A DNA stretch of 64,000 nucleotides from Tetrapyrgos nigripes (Eukaryota; Basidiomycota; Agaricomycetes; Agaricales; Campanellaceae). The notes under the pieces are model-generated. The model searched no databases. It was not told the origin of the DNA and worked only from the letters and a program-made list of their open reading frames with translations. The stretch is from the NCBI GenBank assembly GCA_013368315.1, contig JAACJM010000002.1, forward strand, positions 310,001 through 374,000, given 5' to 3'. Shown here in pieces: positions 43,767 through 56,399 of this stretch (position 1 is the stretch's first letter; each line of letters begins with the position of its first letter). Position numbers and translations under genes: made by a program.

Positions 43767-45357
43767 TTATGCATAAAAATTATCGTTCCCCCTACGCTCG
43801 ATCATGTCTAGCCCCTGGGTTTTTCCGGCCCCAGTGCTCCTCCTTTCAATACCAATACCATCATCATCTTGATCACTGCCACTGCTACTGCCTATTCCAC
43901 TGGATTCCAGCCTACGAATCTGGCTGGTTCTAGTACCACTCGTGGCTTCCGGTTCCGCAAATCTCAAAGACATCGTGACATTGGTAATCCTGCTTCGTAC
44001 TCCTATGTCTCCCAGGTCCTTCAACGTTGAATCACAGTGCGTCTTCTGTAGCGCGATGAGTAGAACAATGGCCGTTGGATACATACCCGCTATGTGAGGT
44101 ATTAGGATACCGATGTACAGACCCACTGTAGATTGAGCACTGGCTGGAAGGACTTTGGTTATGAGAACCAGAATCTGTTCACAGAGGTTATTATGAGTGA
44201 GTCAATGAAGCTTCCTGCGCTTACCCAGAGGAAACAGTACACAGTTCCAGATTCAAATAGAATAACGAGGATTTGCTCTACTTGGGACCCATTATTGTGC
44301 AGGTTTGATTCACCAAGGTGGACTTTGATGAATTTCCTGTAGTACCTGAAGAATTTAAACAATCCGCGAGTCAGCTACATCCATCGGGGTCGATTGTGGT
44401 TCGAGTTGGGCCTTACCATGCTTTGTACCCGATGATACAGGTGGTAGAAAAATTGGTGAATATAAACCCAGCTGAGAGCATTATCTCGAATGAGAAGGCG
44501 GCGTTCTGTTCAGATGCATAGAAAGAGTTAGTCGTATACATCGGCTTTATGTTTGTGATTTTTCCCACCTGAAAAACACTACTCGCCGTGTTGCTTAGAA
44601 TGCTCAATACCGCGTCGACTATGGATACCGCTGTGACCAAAATGTTTAATGGAGCAAAGAAACAGTGAGGATCATGATATTTAATGTGAGATCACACTAA
44701 TACTTACATGTCGATATCACCACGCATATAACAAGCCCTACCCGAACTAAACTACCCTCCTCGTAGAGAATCCATGCCCGCCAGACTACGATCATATCAC
44801 CTAGCACATACTGAGTGCGTGGCAAATGTCAACCATAGATATCAAAGATTGTACGACGAGACTGACCGTTATCCTAGGTAAAATAATATTAATTGTATTC
44901 ATGTTCAGTACCGCCTTTGTTGGATCGTACAAGGGATCGGCGAGACCCTTGATCTGAACTCTGTCAAAAACGATACCGCTGGCAAAGATAATGCTCGAAT
45001 CTGTGAACATGACAAGCAGGACACAGACAAGCACACAGCGGGGGAGAGAGTTTCGGAGACCTCGTCGACTTTATAAAAGTAAGTAAGTATCGGAAGACTC
45101 GATAAATGTAGCAATTGAAACTCACGCTAGAAAGTAGATTGCGGAAAGAGTCAGAAAGAACTCGACACCTGTCGACCAATGGAATTGGCGTTTAGACCTT
45201 GAGTTCAACTGTACGACTTTAAATAATACTGTGCTGTTGGCTCACCGTAAAAGAGGCCTTCAGTAGCCTCTTGAATGATCCAAACCCTCATGAAGTAGGC
45301 AGTGTCGGCAGTAAGATGGTCGACATCAGGCATAGAGTCGGAAGACGAATTGGACAT
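43767..45357 (-). CDS. Basidiomycete 7-TM protein, unknown function, 8 exons
   Basis: Exons 45357-45246, 45168-45126, 45068-44867, 44810-44708, 44630-44569, 44505-44417, 44345-44225 and 44174-43767 give 379 residues. Recognisable family blocks are VEFFLTLSAIYFLA, the helix CVLLVMFTDSSIIFASGIVF, YVLGDMIVVWRAWILYEEGS, a helix around VGLVICVVIST, FTNFSTTCIIGYKAW, YYRKFIKVHLGESN, VEQILVILFESGTVYCFLW and PHIAGMYPTAIVLLIALQKT. A polar Ser/Gly tail follows. The DMIVVWRAWIL and ESGTVYCFLW blocks are characteristic of a large uncharacterised integral membrane family in mushroom fungi. Seven helices are expected at the plasma membrane; a receptor-like role is only a guess. Confidence 0.85.
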
Positions 45358-45556
45358 GGTTTGTGAATGGAAAAGTCGCAGGAAAGTTCGAGAAAGCCGA
45401 GTCTTGGCTGAGGTGGGTGAAGTGGTACTGAAGCCTGTGGTATCGCTTCGTCTTTAAAAAGATGTCAGAGCTCTTCTAACGCGACAAATACCTATTGGGT
45501 TCTTCAGATTCAAAGCCATTCAGATTTCCTGTAAATTAAGAACTAGTAACTGTTGT

Positions 45557-45885
45557 TGCAGAAGGAGTACTCTTTGCAAAGTGCTATCTCAGCCTGCACA
45601 GCGCAGATAGGGTGCAAAATTTCATCATGAACCCATGATGATGGAGAGGCAAGTACCTGGATCAGTAATCTACTATTTCTATTCAAACGCAAAGAATAGA
45701 TAAGATGCAAAGTTCAGTGGCTGCAGAAGGAGTACTCTTTGCAAAGTGCTATCTCAGCCTGCACAGCGCAGATAGGGTGCAAAATTTCATCATGAACCCA
45801 TGATGATGGAGAGGCAAGTACCTGGATCAGTAATCTACTATTTCTATTCAAACGCAAAGAATAGATAAGATGCAAAGTTCAGTGG
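45557..45885. repeat. Identical tandem duplication, 165-base period
   Basis: The segment starting TGCAGAAGGAGTACTCTTTG occurs at 45557 and again at 45722 without visible differences over about 164 bases. It contains the palindrome CATCATGAACCCATGATG. It is upstream of the 7-TM gene and looks recent. A short CA repeat follows at about 45918. Confidence 0.95.
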
Positions 45886-46079
45886 TGCATCATCATTAAT
45901 CATGATCATACCAGCACACACACACACACATTTGCGGAATTGCTTATTGTAGACGAGATGGCGCTAACTGGTAGAAAGAAGAATAAAAATCTCAACAATA
46001 CAACCTGAGTAGTATTTTTGAACTTGATTGCGGGCAGGCTTTCCCAGACCCTAACACTGGCAATAGTGATTGACATCTA

Positions 46080-47716
46080 CAGTGGCCAAAAAAATTGTCC
46101 ACATGTTTGGCACTTTTGGAAAGATTGCTGATTTAAGAGCTATTGAGCAGAAATCTCAATACATGGCTGTCGGTAGCAAGAAAGCCTTTGATTAGAGCTA
46201 CAATAATCTGTCTGTTTTGTCTTATTTGGCCACATATCTGTGGAGTTATGATTGATTTAAAATTGTATGTCATTTGGACAATTTTTTGAGTTGCCACTTC
46301 AAAATCATTATTGCAATAACCTGATGTGTTATACATGATGTCATGGGTGGAGCTGTACAGTAATGTAATGTATACACCACAATGATGTCATAGCTGCCAG
46401 CTGGAGCATACATAGCAACATACAGATGCTCTACAGCTTCTATGAAAATCATGGGGTCCCTCATATCAGCCCAGAAAGACAATCTCTACTCTCTCCTCTT
46501 AACTGCCTCTCCATCTGCAAAAATTGCAGCTCAGACTGGAGTATGGAAGCCAAGAGTTGCTCTTGTGCTTTAAAAGACAAATACAGACAATGAGAACAAT
46601 ACAGCAGGGTGTCCTAGGAGGCTCTCTACTACTTGTGAAGAGGTTAGATTGGAAAAAAATCCATTCTGGTAAAGCCAGATTGCTACACAAGTGGCCTGAA
46701 ACATCAAGGCTCTTCTTGGACAACCTGTCCCAACCTATAACAGCCAAAATATTCCTGAAAACGTCTTGTGGCAATCTCCAAAACACAGAACAAGTGCAAA
46801 CTTACAGTGACTTGCAGCAAGGCTCACTTGAAGTTTGCACAGATGTAAAAAGACTGGGCTGTAGAAGGCTAGAAGTGGGTTATTTTCTCAGATAAGACCA
46901 AAACCAATTATTTTGGGGCAAATATGCCCCAGCATGTGTGAGAAAAGAGAGATAAATTCATGGTACAGCAAGATGTGACAGAAATGATGACATTTGAGAG
47001 AGAAAATGACATGATGGGGTAGGGTATGGGGCAACAGTAAGCAGTCAAAATGGTCCAGATGAAGGAGAAGATAGATTGCAAACATTATATGACCATCTTA
47101 AGTAACAAAATCCTGGAAAGCATTAATAATATGGGAGTTGATCCAGAGGTGGCCATTTTTCAGCTGGGTATTAACTTTCTAAAGTGCTATATCCAATGGT
47201 TTCCTTTATCAGAACATGTCTCTCGACCTATAAAAGCAACACTCTGCCTTCATACTTCAGTCTGAGCTGAAATTTTGATAGAGGGAGGGGGAGTTTGGAG
47301 GAGAGAGTAGAGATTGTCTTTCTGGGCTGATATGAGGGACCCCATGATTTTCATAGAAGCTGTAGAGCATCTGTATGTTGCTATGTATGCTCCAGCTGGC
47401 AGCTATGACATCATTGTGGTGTATACATCACATTACTGTACAGCTCCACCCATGACATCATGTATAACACATCAGGTTATTGCAATAATGATTTTGAAGT
47501 GGCAACTCAAAAAATTGTCCAAATGACATACAATTTTAAATCAATCATAACTCCACAGATATGTGGCCAAATAAGACAAAACAGACAGATTATTGTAGCT
47601 CTAATCAAAGGCTTTCTTGCTACCACCAGCCATGTTTTGAGATTTCTGCTCAATAGCTCTTAAATCAGCAATCTTTCCAAAAGTGCCAAACATGTGGACA
47701 ATTTTTTTGGCCACTG
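46080..47716. mobile_element. Tc1/mariner-like element with about 420-base terminal inverted repeats
   Basis: The ends CAGTGGCCAAAAAAATTGTC are exactly inverted at 46080 and 47716, with TA on both sides (46078-46079, 47717-47718). Each arm is about 420 bases and nearly identical; each holds the same reading frame (FWADMRDPMIFIEAVEHLYV). The middle keeps a decayed Tc1 transposase trace: FSDKTKTNYFGANMPQHV near 46890 matches the first-Asp block of the DDE core, and EKIDCKHYMTILSNKILES fits the region after it. Such long arms are unusual for Tc1 elements. CpG is almost absent. Confidence 0.85.
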
Positions 47717-49936
47717 TAATTTGGGACGAACGAGACTGTCACTGGTCAAAACTCAAAGCCGCAGAGCAAGACTTTTGAATGATGTCCTACAGTGTTTAGT
47801 CCGAGCTTGACTGTTCATAATCATCGTTGCCCCTTCAAAGGCGGCGTTTCACCAAGTGGCTGTAGGCCGGTAGCTATTCTTGCTCGATGCTGTGCTTCGC
47901 CTGTGGACGATAAACATATGATCACTCCCTATAGATCGACAAATGACTTCACGCCAGGTTCACACCTGGTCACTACAATTACTAGTTAGACAGAAAAGCG
48001 CGTCTGCAAGTAGTACAGGCTGCTTACCATAGTTTGATAAACTGGGCAATTCGACAGAGCCCGCCTATAGGTAGATGAAGACCCGGCATACATAGAACAG
48101 TCAGCGAGGCAAACGACTACGACAAAGAGACAGACGTACCTGTATCCTTTTTGTCCGACGCCTTTCAGGTTCTGCGTGTCCTCGTCAGTTTCCTTCGACC
48201 TTGCTCTTGCAGTTGGCCGCTTGGTATATTTGTCCTTATGCGGAGTAGAGGGCAGTAGAGTATGCAGCGAAGGAATAGGAAATGTAGATGAGGAGATATT
48301 AGAGAAGAGGAGATGGTGGACGTTCTCCTTCAAGAGGAGAAATTTACGTCGACGGATTTTGAGTCGGACTTTGAATAGACTTGGCGTGCTAAGTTGACGC
48401 GTGCATGTGCCGAAGCTTTTGGAGCGGGAGGAGGTGAGGAGGTGACAAGGAGGTGAGCTAGGCGAGTCGCTGAGTCGACGACGCGCGTCGTCGATGACGT
48501 GGAGAAAGATGCTAAAAGATGTCGTAGTCAAAATACGGAATTTTCCATGTCGGTCCGTTTCTGCCCATTCCTCCCATGTGGACCCATGGTCGATTTTCAC
48601 TGGGCCTGAAGGCTAATTCTCTGAAGGCTAAGATTGTCGCAAGTCCGGCCACGGCTCGCCTCTCAAGTACTCAAGCCTTGTTCCCGAATAAGGTCCCAAA
48701 AGGTGCTATCAAGTTTCAACTAGTCATGCAAAAGCAAAGTCCTACACCAATCCTGCATCCTGCATATGCCTGACCCACGGTCCACAACCCGGTCATAGGA
48801 AGAGATTTTGTCAGAACTCGAAGCTGCGGAGCTTGCAAGAGTTTTGTTCACCTCAAAACCGGTTTTTCACCAAATGACTATAGGCCCGTAGACCATAGCT
48901 ATTTTTGCTTAATGCTATGCTTCGCGCGGTGAGATCGTGGATAAAAAATACAACTGCTCCCGAGCTAGGTACTAAAATCATTGGAATCTTTTGAAATGGA
49001 GTAAGTTACTAGTACAGAAGGAGGAGGACTCGAGTCGAGGCTGACTTGGGTCCAGGTCCAGCCGTGGCCCCCTCGAGTTTTCAAGAGTCAAGCCTCTTTC
49101 TAGACGAGCGAAACTTCGTATGAAAGGAGACGGCCCGATTCCCGGATAGATTGCAACCGTACGGACTGGAAATTGAAAATCGAGAATTGAGTATCCATAT
49201 CAGATTGCAAAAGATCTCGCTACTACTACCCAACTACTAACGGCTAAATGCTATCTATCTCTCAACTGACTATGCAAGAGCAAGAGCAAAATCGAGCTGG
49301 AGCCTGTCCTACGTCAATCCTGCATTCAGGTCCTGCATACTAGGCCAGATGTACAACCCGAGCATAGGCTATAGCTGCGAATGATTGTGTTATTAGAAGG
49401 GAATTAGAAGGGAAGTATTATATATCATTATGACTCGGACAAGGCAGAAGACAGGTTGCAGGACGTGCACCCTATGACACAGGTATTGTATAAAAACGAT
49501 GGATCAACCACTATTTATACTTTTGTAAAATTCATGTTTGTAGCCATGGCCGCTTTTATAAAACCTCACTACGCTTACCCATGGCTAAACACAGCGAAGT
49601 TGCTGACTCAACGTTGCTCAACGCAGTCTCTGTGTCCATGCGACTAGTCTGGAGGTCTAGGCACAGCCCCAGCTCGGCATGGCAGCACCGACTTACTAAT
49701 ACATGAGATAAGATACTAAAAACAAGCAGCGACTTACTAATGCATGAGATAAGACAAGATAAGATACTACTACTGACTCTATAACCTGCGCCAGACTGTC
49801 CATACATACCCGGGCATTCTGAAGTAAGATAGCACCTTCTCCCGTCAAGAACTCCTTTGGGATGGAGGGTTATTTTGCCTTACATTCGTTTGCCATCTTC
49901 ACGTGAACTGACATCTGAGCATACACTGTCCTTCTA
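47717..49936. other. Non-coding with diverged duplications
   Basis: A segment near 47745-47950 (ACTCAAAGCCGCAGAGC, GCGTTTCACCAAGTGGC, ATGCTGTGCTTCGCC) is related to 48825-48950. One near 48715-48800 is related to 49270-49370. The minus-strand frame 48600-47986 has no recognised domain and is low complexity. No gene is supported. Confidence 0.4.
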
Positions 49937-50255
49937 CAGTGGCCAAAAAAATTGTCCACATGTTTGGCATTTTTGGAAAGATTGCTGATTTAAGAGCTAT
50001 TGAGCAGAAATCTCAAAACATGGCTGGTAGTAGCAAGAAAGCCTTTGATTAGAGCTACAATAATTTGTCTGTTTTGTCTTATTTGGCCACATATCTGTGG
50101 AGTTATGATTGATTTAAAATTGTATGTCATTTGGACAATTTTTTGAGTTGCCACTTCAAAATCATTATTGCAATAACCTGATGTGTTATACATGATGTCA
50201 TGGGTGGAGCTATACAGTAATGTGATGTATACACCACAATGATGTCATAGCTGCA
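49937..50255. mobile_element. Truncated arm of the long-TIR Tc1-like family
   Basis: It starts CAGTGGCCAAAAAAATTGTC after a TA (49935-49936). It matches the left arm of the 46080-47716 element with a few substitutions until ATGATGTCATAGCTGC, where similarity ends abruptly. No right end is present. Confidence 0.85.
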
Positions 50256-52634
50256 ACTCCCCACCCATTTAGCATGTTCCGACCACTGCTTGTCCTCATA
50301 TCCCATGGTGAAAACTATGCTTCTCATCTCCTCCTGCAGCAAAACTGACTCTTCCTGATAACAATGAGCACGTGATACAGAGTACTATATGCTGATCACG
50401 TTAAAGACACCATTCTGAGAGCGTGAAGCATGTACCATCTTGAACCTCCTCCTCGTTTGTACTGAAGATCGACGGTCTCTGGTCTATACTTCGGAAAATG
50501 CCTTCCCCCAGTGCTCACTTGCTGTCGGGATTTTTGGAAAACACTCTGGGCTCAGGTTATTTGGAAAATTCTTGGGCTCAGACATGTACCCGATCCCCTG
50601 GGAATATTCCCGCCCTGCTTGGGCACACGGGGATATTGCGCCTACATGTATACCAATCATATTAGTACACTGTAGTGTAGCAGTACATAGATAAAAATTT
50701 AAATTGTCGTTGGGCTTTCCAAGAACTGGGCTATTCATGATTGGTGCATGCTATTAGGGGCTGCACCCTGGGAATATTTCCTGCCCTGCTTGGGTGCCGG
50801 CCCATTGCATCTATATGTTGCGTTCATCATTATAAATATGCATCATAGCACTCTGTATGTAGTATGTAGGTAAATATACAGAAATACGCATAGATTTCTT
50901 TGGGAAATGCTCCGGGTTCAGGCCATTGCACAGCCCCTGGAAATCCTTACATCGCCAGGTCTCTCGAATCCTTGCATCTGTTACTCGGGTCAGTCGAGAG
51001 TCTAGACTCGGATTTATCGGCATATTCTGTAGTGCCGGTTTTTACGGGGATCAGGGTCGGGCATGCCCCGCTCTGGTCCTTATGTGCGCATTCCCCCAAT
51101 TTGTACACCTATACCAGAGCACAATCGATTGATGAGTCGTTTAGAACACTCTTAAGTGAAGAAACCATATTATTTTCTCTTCCTAGGCATTTCTGGGTAC
51201 TAAATGGCAAGCTGCACTTGATTAGCAACAATTGTGGCTGAAAGAATAACCATCATTGTAAATTCTTGGGCATGTACAGTCCATACCGGTTCATTGTAGA
51301 TGTATCAAGTGTGCATAAAATTACTTGAAGGTTGCTTTCTGGACCCAGAAAGCAACTGCGCCAAGTTGCTATATGCATAGTTCGACACTAATTTAGTGAA
51401 CATTTCGCAGGTGTGACACGTTCTGACTTGATGAACCATTTTAAATGGCACCCAGAGGTCAAAGTTAAGGATTTTACATGTATGAAGACTCAGCCGCAGG
51501 TATTGGTGCCAAGTGTCACTACATGCCAGGGGGTCTAACGGGTGATGTATGCGTTTGAGTCTTTGGATGATCACTTTTTTGAAGTTTTTGCAACCAAGGT
51601 GGCTTTTAAAGCTCTGCCATTTTCAGACAGCTGTTTATGACTGGATACCTTTAGATTACTGCTTTAAATGTTATTCAGCACATTTTCCCATTTTTTAGTG
51701 ATTTTCAAAGCGCTGCATGGTACCTCTAATCCAAGATGAACGTCCCGATTGACCATTTTATGACAGTTATGTATCAACATCGAAACATATTGCGTATCAC
51801 TCAAAAGATGGCCACAAAAAATATTCTCAAGCTACAAATACATATCTAGATCCTATCCCGAACCTCTCCGAGGTGAAATATGCTCCGTTGTTTCAACGCG
51901 AAGCGAAGTAAAGACCGAGATGGTGGGATAAGTGCCCAGGAAAAGCGTGGGAATATGCTACAAAGGGTTCGACCTGTGTTCGACGTTAATTCGACTTTAA
52001 TTCGACGTTATTCGACGTTTATTCCGGAATTGGAATGTAACGCGTCAACCGCCAGCAAACTGCCAGCACAACTCTTGGCCGCCACTCGTTGTCCACTTTG
52101 CTCTAAAGACTCATGGGTACGACGATAGCCCCTTTATGGGTCCAATAATGTATGGGCGGGTGCCCAAGCAGGGCAGAAATATTCCCAGGGTGTGGTGCCC
52201 CCTGCCCACAGCATCCTTTTGGCAAACCCAACAGCAATCTCAGTATCTACCATTACTTACAGATGTACTAATGTAATTTGTATAATAATACAGTAGTGTT
52301 AGGGCAATATAGCAGCAATGGCGCACGCGCAAGGAGGGCGGGAATATTCCCACGCACGGATTAGCCCGAGCCCAAGCGCTTTCTGAATAACCCGAGCCTG
52401 CATCATTCGGCAGACCCAACAGTAGGCTCACTTTAACTTATGTACCATTACTTATAAACGTACTAGTGTAATTTTTGAAACAATACAGTAGTAGGACAAA
52501 ATACAATATAGTAGCAATGGCGGGCGCGCAAGGAGTTCCTACGCACAAGCGTTTTCCGAATAATCCGAGCCAGTGCAGTCTGGTGCCGAGCTACGCCTAA
52601 TTAAGATGGCATTTTCCGGTTTGGGATACTGGTA
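50256..52634. other. Non-coding, repeated GGGAATATTCCCGCC motif region
   Basis: CCTGGGAATATTCCCGCCCT, CTGCTTGGGCAC and close variants occur near 50588, 50765, 52160 (inverted) and 52340. The block about 52205-52395 recurs with changes at about 52405-52575 (ACTTACAGATGTACTAATGT, ATAGCAGCAATGGCG), a tandem duplication of roughly 200 bases. Near 51970-52020 TTCGAC is repeated several times. No gene is supported. Confidence 0.5.
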
Positions 52635-52865
52635 CAGTCGGGGACAGCCAAAATTGACAATTTTGTGCAGGCTGGATCTAGGGAGATCTCAGATTTTTTG
52701 GGCTATAATTTTGTTGGATTTGTACTCAGAATAGCGAAATACGTCGAAAAATGCATCTCCGAAGTTTTTCCCACGAGCGGTTTGGTACTGCCAATTTTTG
52801 GAGGGATTTCAGTGACGACTTGTGGCACATCCGACAGCAAACTCAACATACATTGCCAGGTAACT

Positions 52866-55781
52866 CTACGACTCATTCAGAATAGCTTCAATACTGGTCA
52901 TCGCATGCTCAGAGATGGCCCTATGATCCTTCTGCTTCTTAACAGCCCATTCTGCCACTCTCCCAGTAAGCCCACGCCTATAAGCACTCACTGGGGTAAA
53001 GTGCCATTGCTTCGCGTGGCAAGCTACGAGGCCCTCAGGATCAGAGAAGGAAGTGAGGAAGAAGACAAGGCGCACCCTGATGCTGCCTACGCTGCCTTGG
53101 TTATGCGTTTGTCTGAGGAAGCTGTGAACAACGTCATGATGGTCTCGACCTTGATTCCAGAGAGCGCTTGCCGAGCGCCAACAAACAGGGGTGGGAGTTT
53201 GAACCCGTGGAAAAGTTTTTGAGGTCGACCTAAGTTAACTCAGCCTAAAGGCCTCGTAATAAACCGCCAGGTGCGATTAATGAAACGGTGAATGACATCT
53301 GTTGGACATGCATCCAGCCACTTCAAGGCTGCGTCCTTGGCTTGTTGAAAGCTTTTCTTTGTCTCTTGCCTGTAACGGTATTTACACCAACCCCAGTACT
53401 AAAAAATATGTAGAGTCAGTCGGCTTATACAGAATAAAAGAGTATGGACATACCATTTCAATCGGATTAAGTTCACAGTGAAATTTAGGAAGGAAAATAC
53501 ACTCATAACCCAAGTCTTTGATGAGTGTTTCGAGCATAGATGGTTGGTTAAGGAAGTCATCTTGTTTGCTAAGAAGTCGAGCCATACAGCAGTCTTCATT
53601 TTCAAACAGACACACAGGCTGACACTTAGCCTTCATGCCTTGAGTGTTGAAGCCACGCTCTTTGAGGACAGACTCCATACCCTTCTGTTTGCCATTGGCG
53701 GTGGTCATTTTTTGAGGGTTCCCTCATTTGGTGATGTCGGGGTTTGTCTGTGGAATAATGGTATCCTTCTGCACTTGTTGTTTGCCACCATCAGATTTGT
53801 TCATGTCAAAGGCTCGAAGTGCATCTGGACCAAGAGAAGCATGAGCAGAGGATTGATCAAAAATGAACAAAGCAACACAATCAGGATGTCCTGCCTCAAA
53901 GATACTGATTGCTTCCTTTACTTGTTCAAGAAGCTGAGTCATATCCCACCAGTCATCACCATTGGAGCCAGGATAGATTATTCGACGTGCATCTCGAACA
54001 TTCGTATCACAGAGGACAAGTCGCCCATCGGCTGGGTTGATAAATTCAGAGATGACATGAGAGAACCAGCCTTTCCCTTTGCTCTTCAAAAGGGTTTGAC
54101 CCTTCTCGAGCCTACAGAGTAAATTGTGAGCTTAGAGAGAGTCAGAGAAATAAGTAAAAAAAACAAATACCATGCTTGGGACTGAAAGTCATTCATATGG
54201 AAACATGACTCGTCATGGAATTGTGGTATAATCTCCTTCTCTCCAGGAAGCAGGACAGGTGGGATTCTCTTCAGATTCTCATCATAATGAGTCATTCGTC
54301 TTTCATATTTTGCCATTGCAGGCAAGAAGACCTCATTCCAATATTTCACAACATCCATATACACTCCTTTCCAGTACCGTGTCAACCGCCAGCCCATTTT
54401 AACCAACCAACGACGAGCAGTCTGTGTAGAGAGAGGCTTGGATCTCTGGATACCAAGATTTGGGAGTACTGTGCTGTTTAGTGCATTGAAATCCTTTGGG
54501 AGTGACCTTGCCAACCTCTTGGGCACACAACCACATCAAAGCCGCTTTTCGGGTTGCTTCATTGGAAAGAAGGCTTTTAGAGGTGTATAATCCACCTCTA
54601 CATTCTTTTGGAAGTTGCTCAAACACCTGATAGTGTCTTGCCAACTCCCAAACAGGACGAGCAAAGTGGACACCTTCACCTTCATGCCACTGCCTTGCAA
54701 TCTCATGACTGGCTGCAATACGTGAAAATCCCTTCAAACGAAGAGTGGTGAAGTTTCATATAATTTGGAGTTGATTAATTTGGGATATGGATAAGTGGTT
54801 CTTCTTCACCTGCCCGAGGTCCTCCTTGATCTGACTTCTCAATTCCTCCCAACCTCAGATCTCAACCTTCACATTTGGCAAAACAGTCTCATCTAACTCC
54901 TCTTCCCAAGCCTCTCCAACTGGATCCTCCTGGCGTGATGGATTTTCAGTTGATGATGAAGCCTCAACTTCCACATCATTCAGATTCCCATCCTGTGTTA
55001 ACACTGGCTCAACACTCTCTTCCCGCACTCTCACTGTCTCCTCCTCCTTCTCAGGCCAATCCAACACTGGCTCTACTGACTCCTCTCGTATCTGTACTCT
55101 TACAGACTCTTCAAGCTCTTCAACATGTGTTGGCGATCTTGCTCGTGAAGTCGACAGCTTTTGACTGTGACCTTTTACATTCACAGTTGATGGCTTGAAA
55201 TTAAATGAAGTGAGCCGTCCTTGCCGCTCCATCCTTTTTTTGTGACGGAACTGACTACGGACACTCATTTGTTTGTATACAGGACCTGTATAATACTGCT
55301 GTGAACATTCTGGTAAAATATCAGAGTGGGTAGAAAGAGTTGAGTTCACAATCCCCATACCTTTATGCTCTTGTTCTTGCCTGTGCTGTTTCTTCCTCCT
55401 AGCCGCCTCCTCTCTCAACTGCTCTGGTACCCAATCCTCATCCTTTGCATCATTATCCATTGCAGAATAATAGTAAAACACCTTCTCCTGCAGCTCCTCA
55501 TCTTCAAACTCTTTCTCCTCCCAATCCTCTAACAGCAAGACATCAGGTTCTCCATCATCTGCCTCCTCTTCGTCATCTTCATCCTCTTTCCAACCCTCTA
55601 GGTCCTCTGGCTCTGAGTCCTCCATATAACCAAACCACCTTGCAACACCAGTCAGCTCCTCTCGAATCCAGCATTCATCAAGAACTTCATTTGAAGCATC
55701 AACACGAGTCGCACAAGTATTCATTTCGTCCGAATTACTGTCATTGGATGACAACACTGTGTCTTCTGGCAGGTGAGGCAT
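52866..55781 (-). pseudogene. Large DDE transposase with acidic N-terminus, multiply broken
   Basis: From ATG 55781 an acidic N-terminal region of about 300 residues (EDEDDEEEADDGEPD) leads to GWEELRSQIKEDLGQ and LKGFSRIAASHEIARQWHEG. The catalytic part has IIPQFHDESCFHMNDFQSQA, ALFIFDQSSAHASLGPDALR and [20 protein letters not shown], giving the three acidic positions, with ELNPIE as in Tc1/mariner-type cores. Introns follow CATG at about 54172 and ATG at about 53452. In-frame TGA occurs at 54855, 54756 and 53724, each where Arg is expected. An extra base in the T-run 54495-54497 shifts the frame, and a 269-base insertion splits RTWRF from MSAYRRGLTGRVAEW. All parts are collinear, so decay is recent. 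Confidence 0.85.
52991..53259 (-). mobile_element. Helentron-like element, copy 2, inserted in the transposase gene
   Basis: Read on the minus strand it starts TTACGAGGCCTTTAGGCTGA and includes GGTTCAAACTCCCACCCC. It then has the subterminal GGCCTCGTAGCTTGCC, the hairpin GCCACGCGAAGCAATGGC and the end CTTTACCCCAG. Removing it joins ...CGGTTTA and TGAGTGC..., which restores the codons for RFMSAYRR exactly, so there is no target duplication and the target is A^T. Confidence 0.8.
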
Positions 55782-56399
55782 GCAGGTGTTATTTTTGGGT
55801 TGGTTTCAAAGGCCTGCCATGTTTCGTTTTTGCTTTGCAGGTCTTCCAGCCATGTTGTGAGGGTGCCAAGTAGGTGCTGGCCACCACAGGGTGAAAAACT
55901 CGAACCTTGGGGCAGTCCGCATGCCATGTACATTTCCTTATTTGTTTAGCATAATTTTGACTGTTTAGATATCTCTTTTTTGATGCCGTTGTACTCAGAT
56001 TCGCTAATAGAGCGTTTTCCGCATTATCTTAGATTTTTCCGCATTTTTTTGATGGTACTGCCAATTTTTGGGGGGTAAAATACTAATATTGACTTTGAGG
56101 GAAATCGGCTTGTTGAAATCTCTTCAGAATGTCCTAAATACACTAAAAATACACTTTTTGTTCCTTCCCGGTTACTCTTTGGCCCCCAATAATTCGGTCA
56201 AGAAATTTGTCAATTTTGGCTGTCCCTGACTGTATCAACGACCTTGACAGGTGGCCCTAGAGTAAATGTGCAACTTGCTAGAACTCTTCAGACACAAAGC
56301 AGTCAAGGCTTTCTATATGGGTAACATGGCTGACAAGCCCATGCTAGAGCGATGTTTCCCATCACTTTTGGAGGATGTAGTACCAGTTGAGTCTTCAAA

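Larger units (their letters stand above)
52635..56232 (-). mobile_element. 3.6-kb TA-flanked DDE transposon (Tc1/mariner-like superfamily)
   Basis: The ends CAGTCGGGGACAGCCAAAAT (52635) and ATTTTGGCTGTCCCTGACTG (to 56232) are inverted with one mismatch over about 26 bases, flanked by TA on both sides. GGTACTGCCAATTTTTGG also occurs near both ends (about 52785 and 56054), in the same orientation. It encodes a large minus-strand transposase that is now broken and carries a Helentron-like insertion. Confidence 0.88.

Noticed and set aside
47986..48600. Long minus-strand open frame (204 codons)
   Set aside because: Composition is Ser/Arg/Thr-biased with no domain, no intron support and overlapping repeat-like sequence. 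I could not defend it as a gene.
52991..53259. tRNA-derived SINE interpretation of the Helentron-like repeat (GGTTCAAACTCC resembles a pol III B box)
   Set aside because: The B-box-like motif has an extra base, no tRNA fold or 3' tail was seen, and insertion without target duplication argues against retroposition.
53382..56232. TGA codons as recoded or read-through codons
   Set aside because: Stops occur in unrelated transposon genes together with frameshifts and insertions; CpG decay explains them more simply, and host genes end with normal stops.
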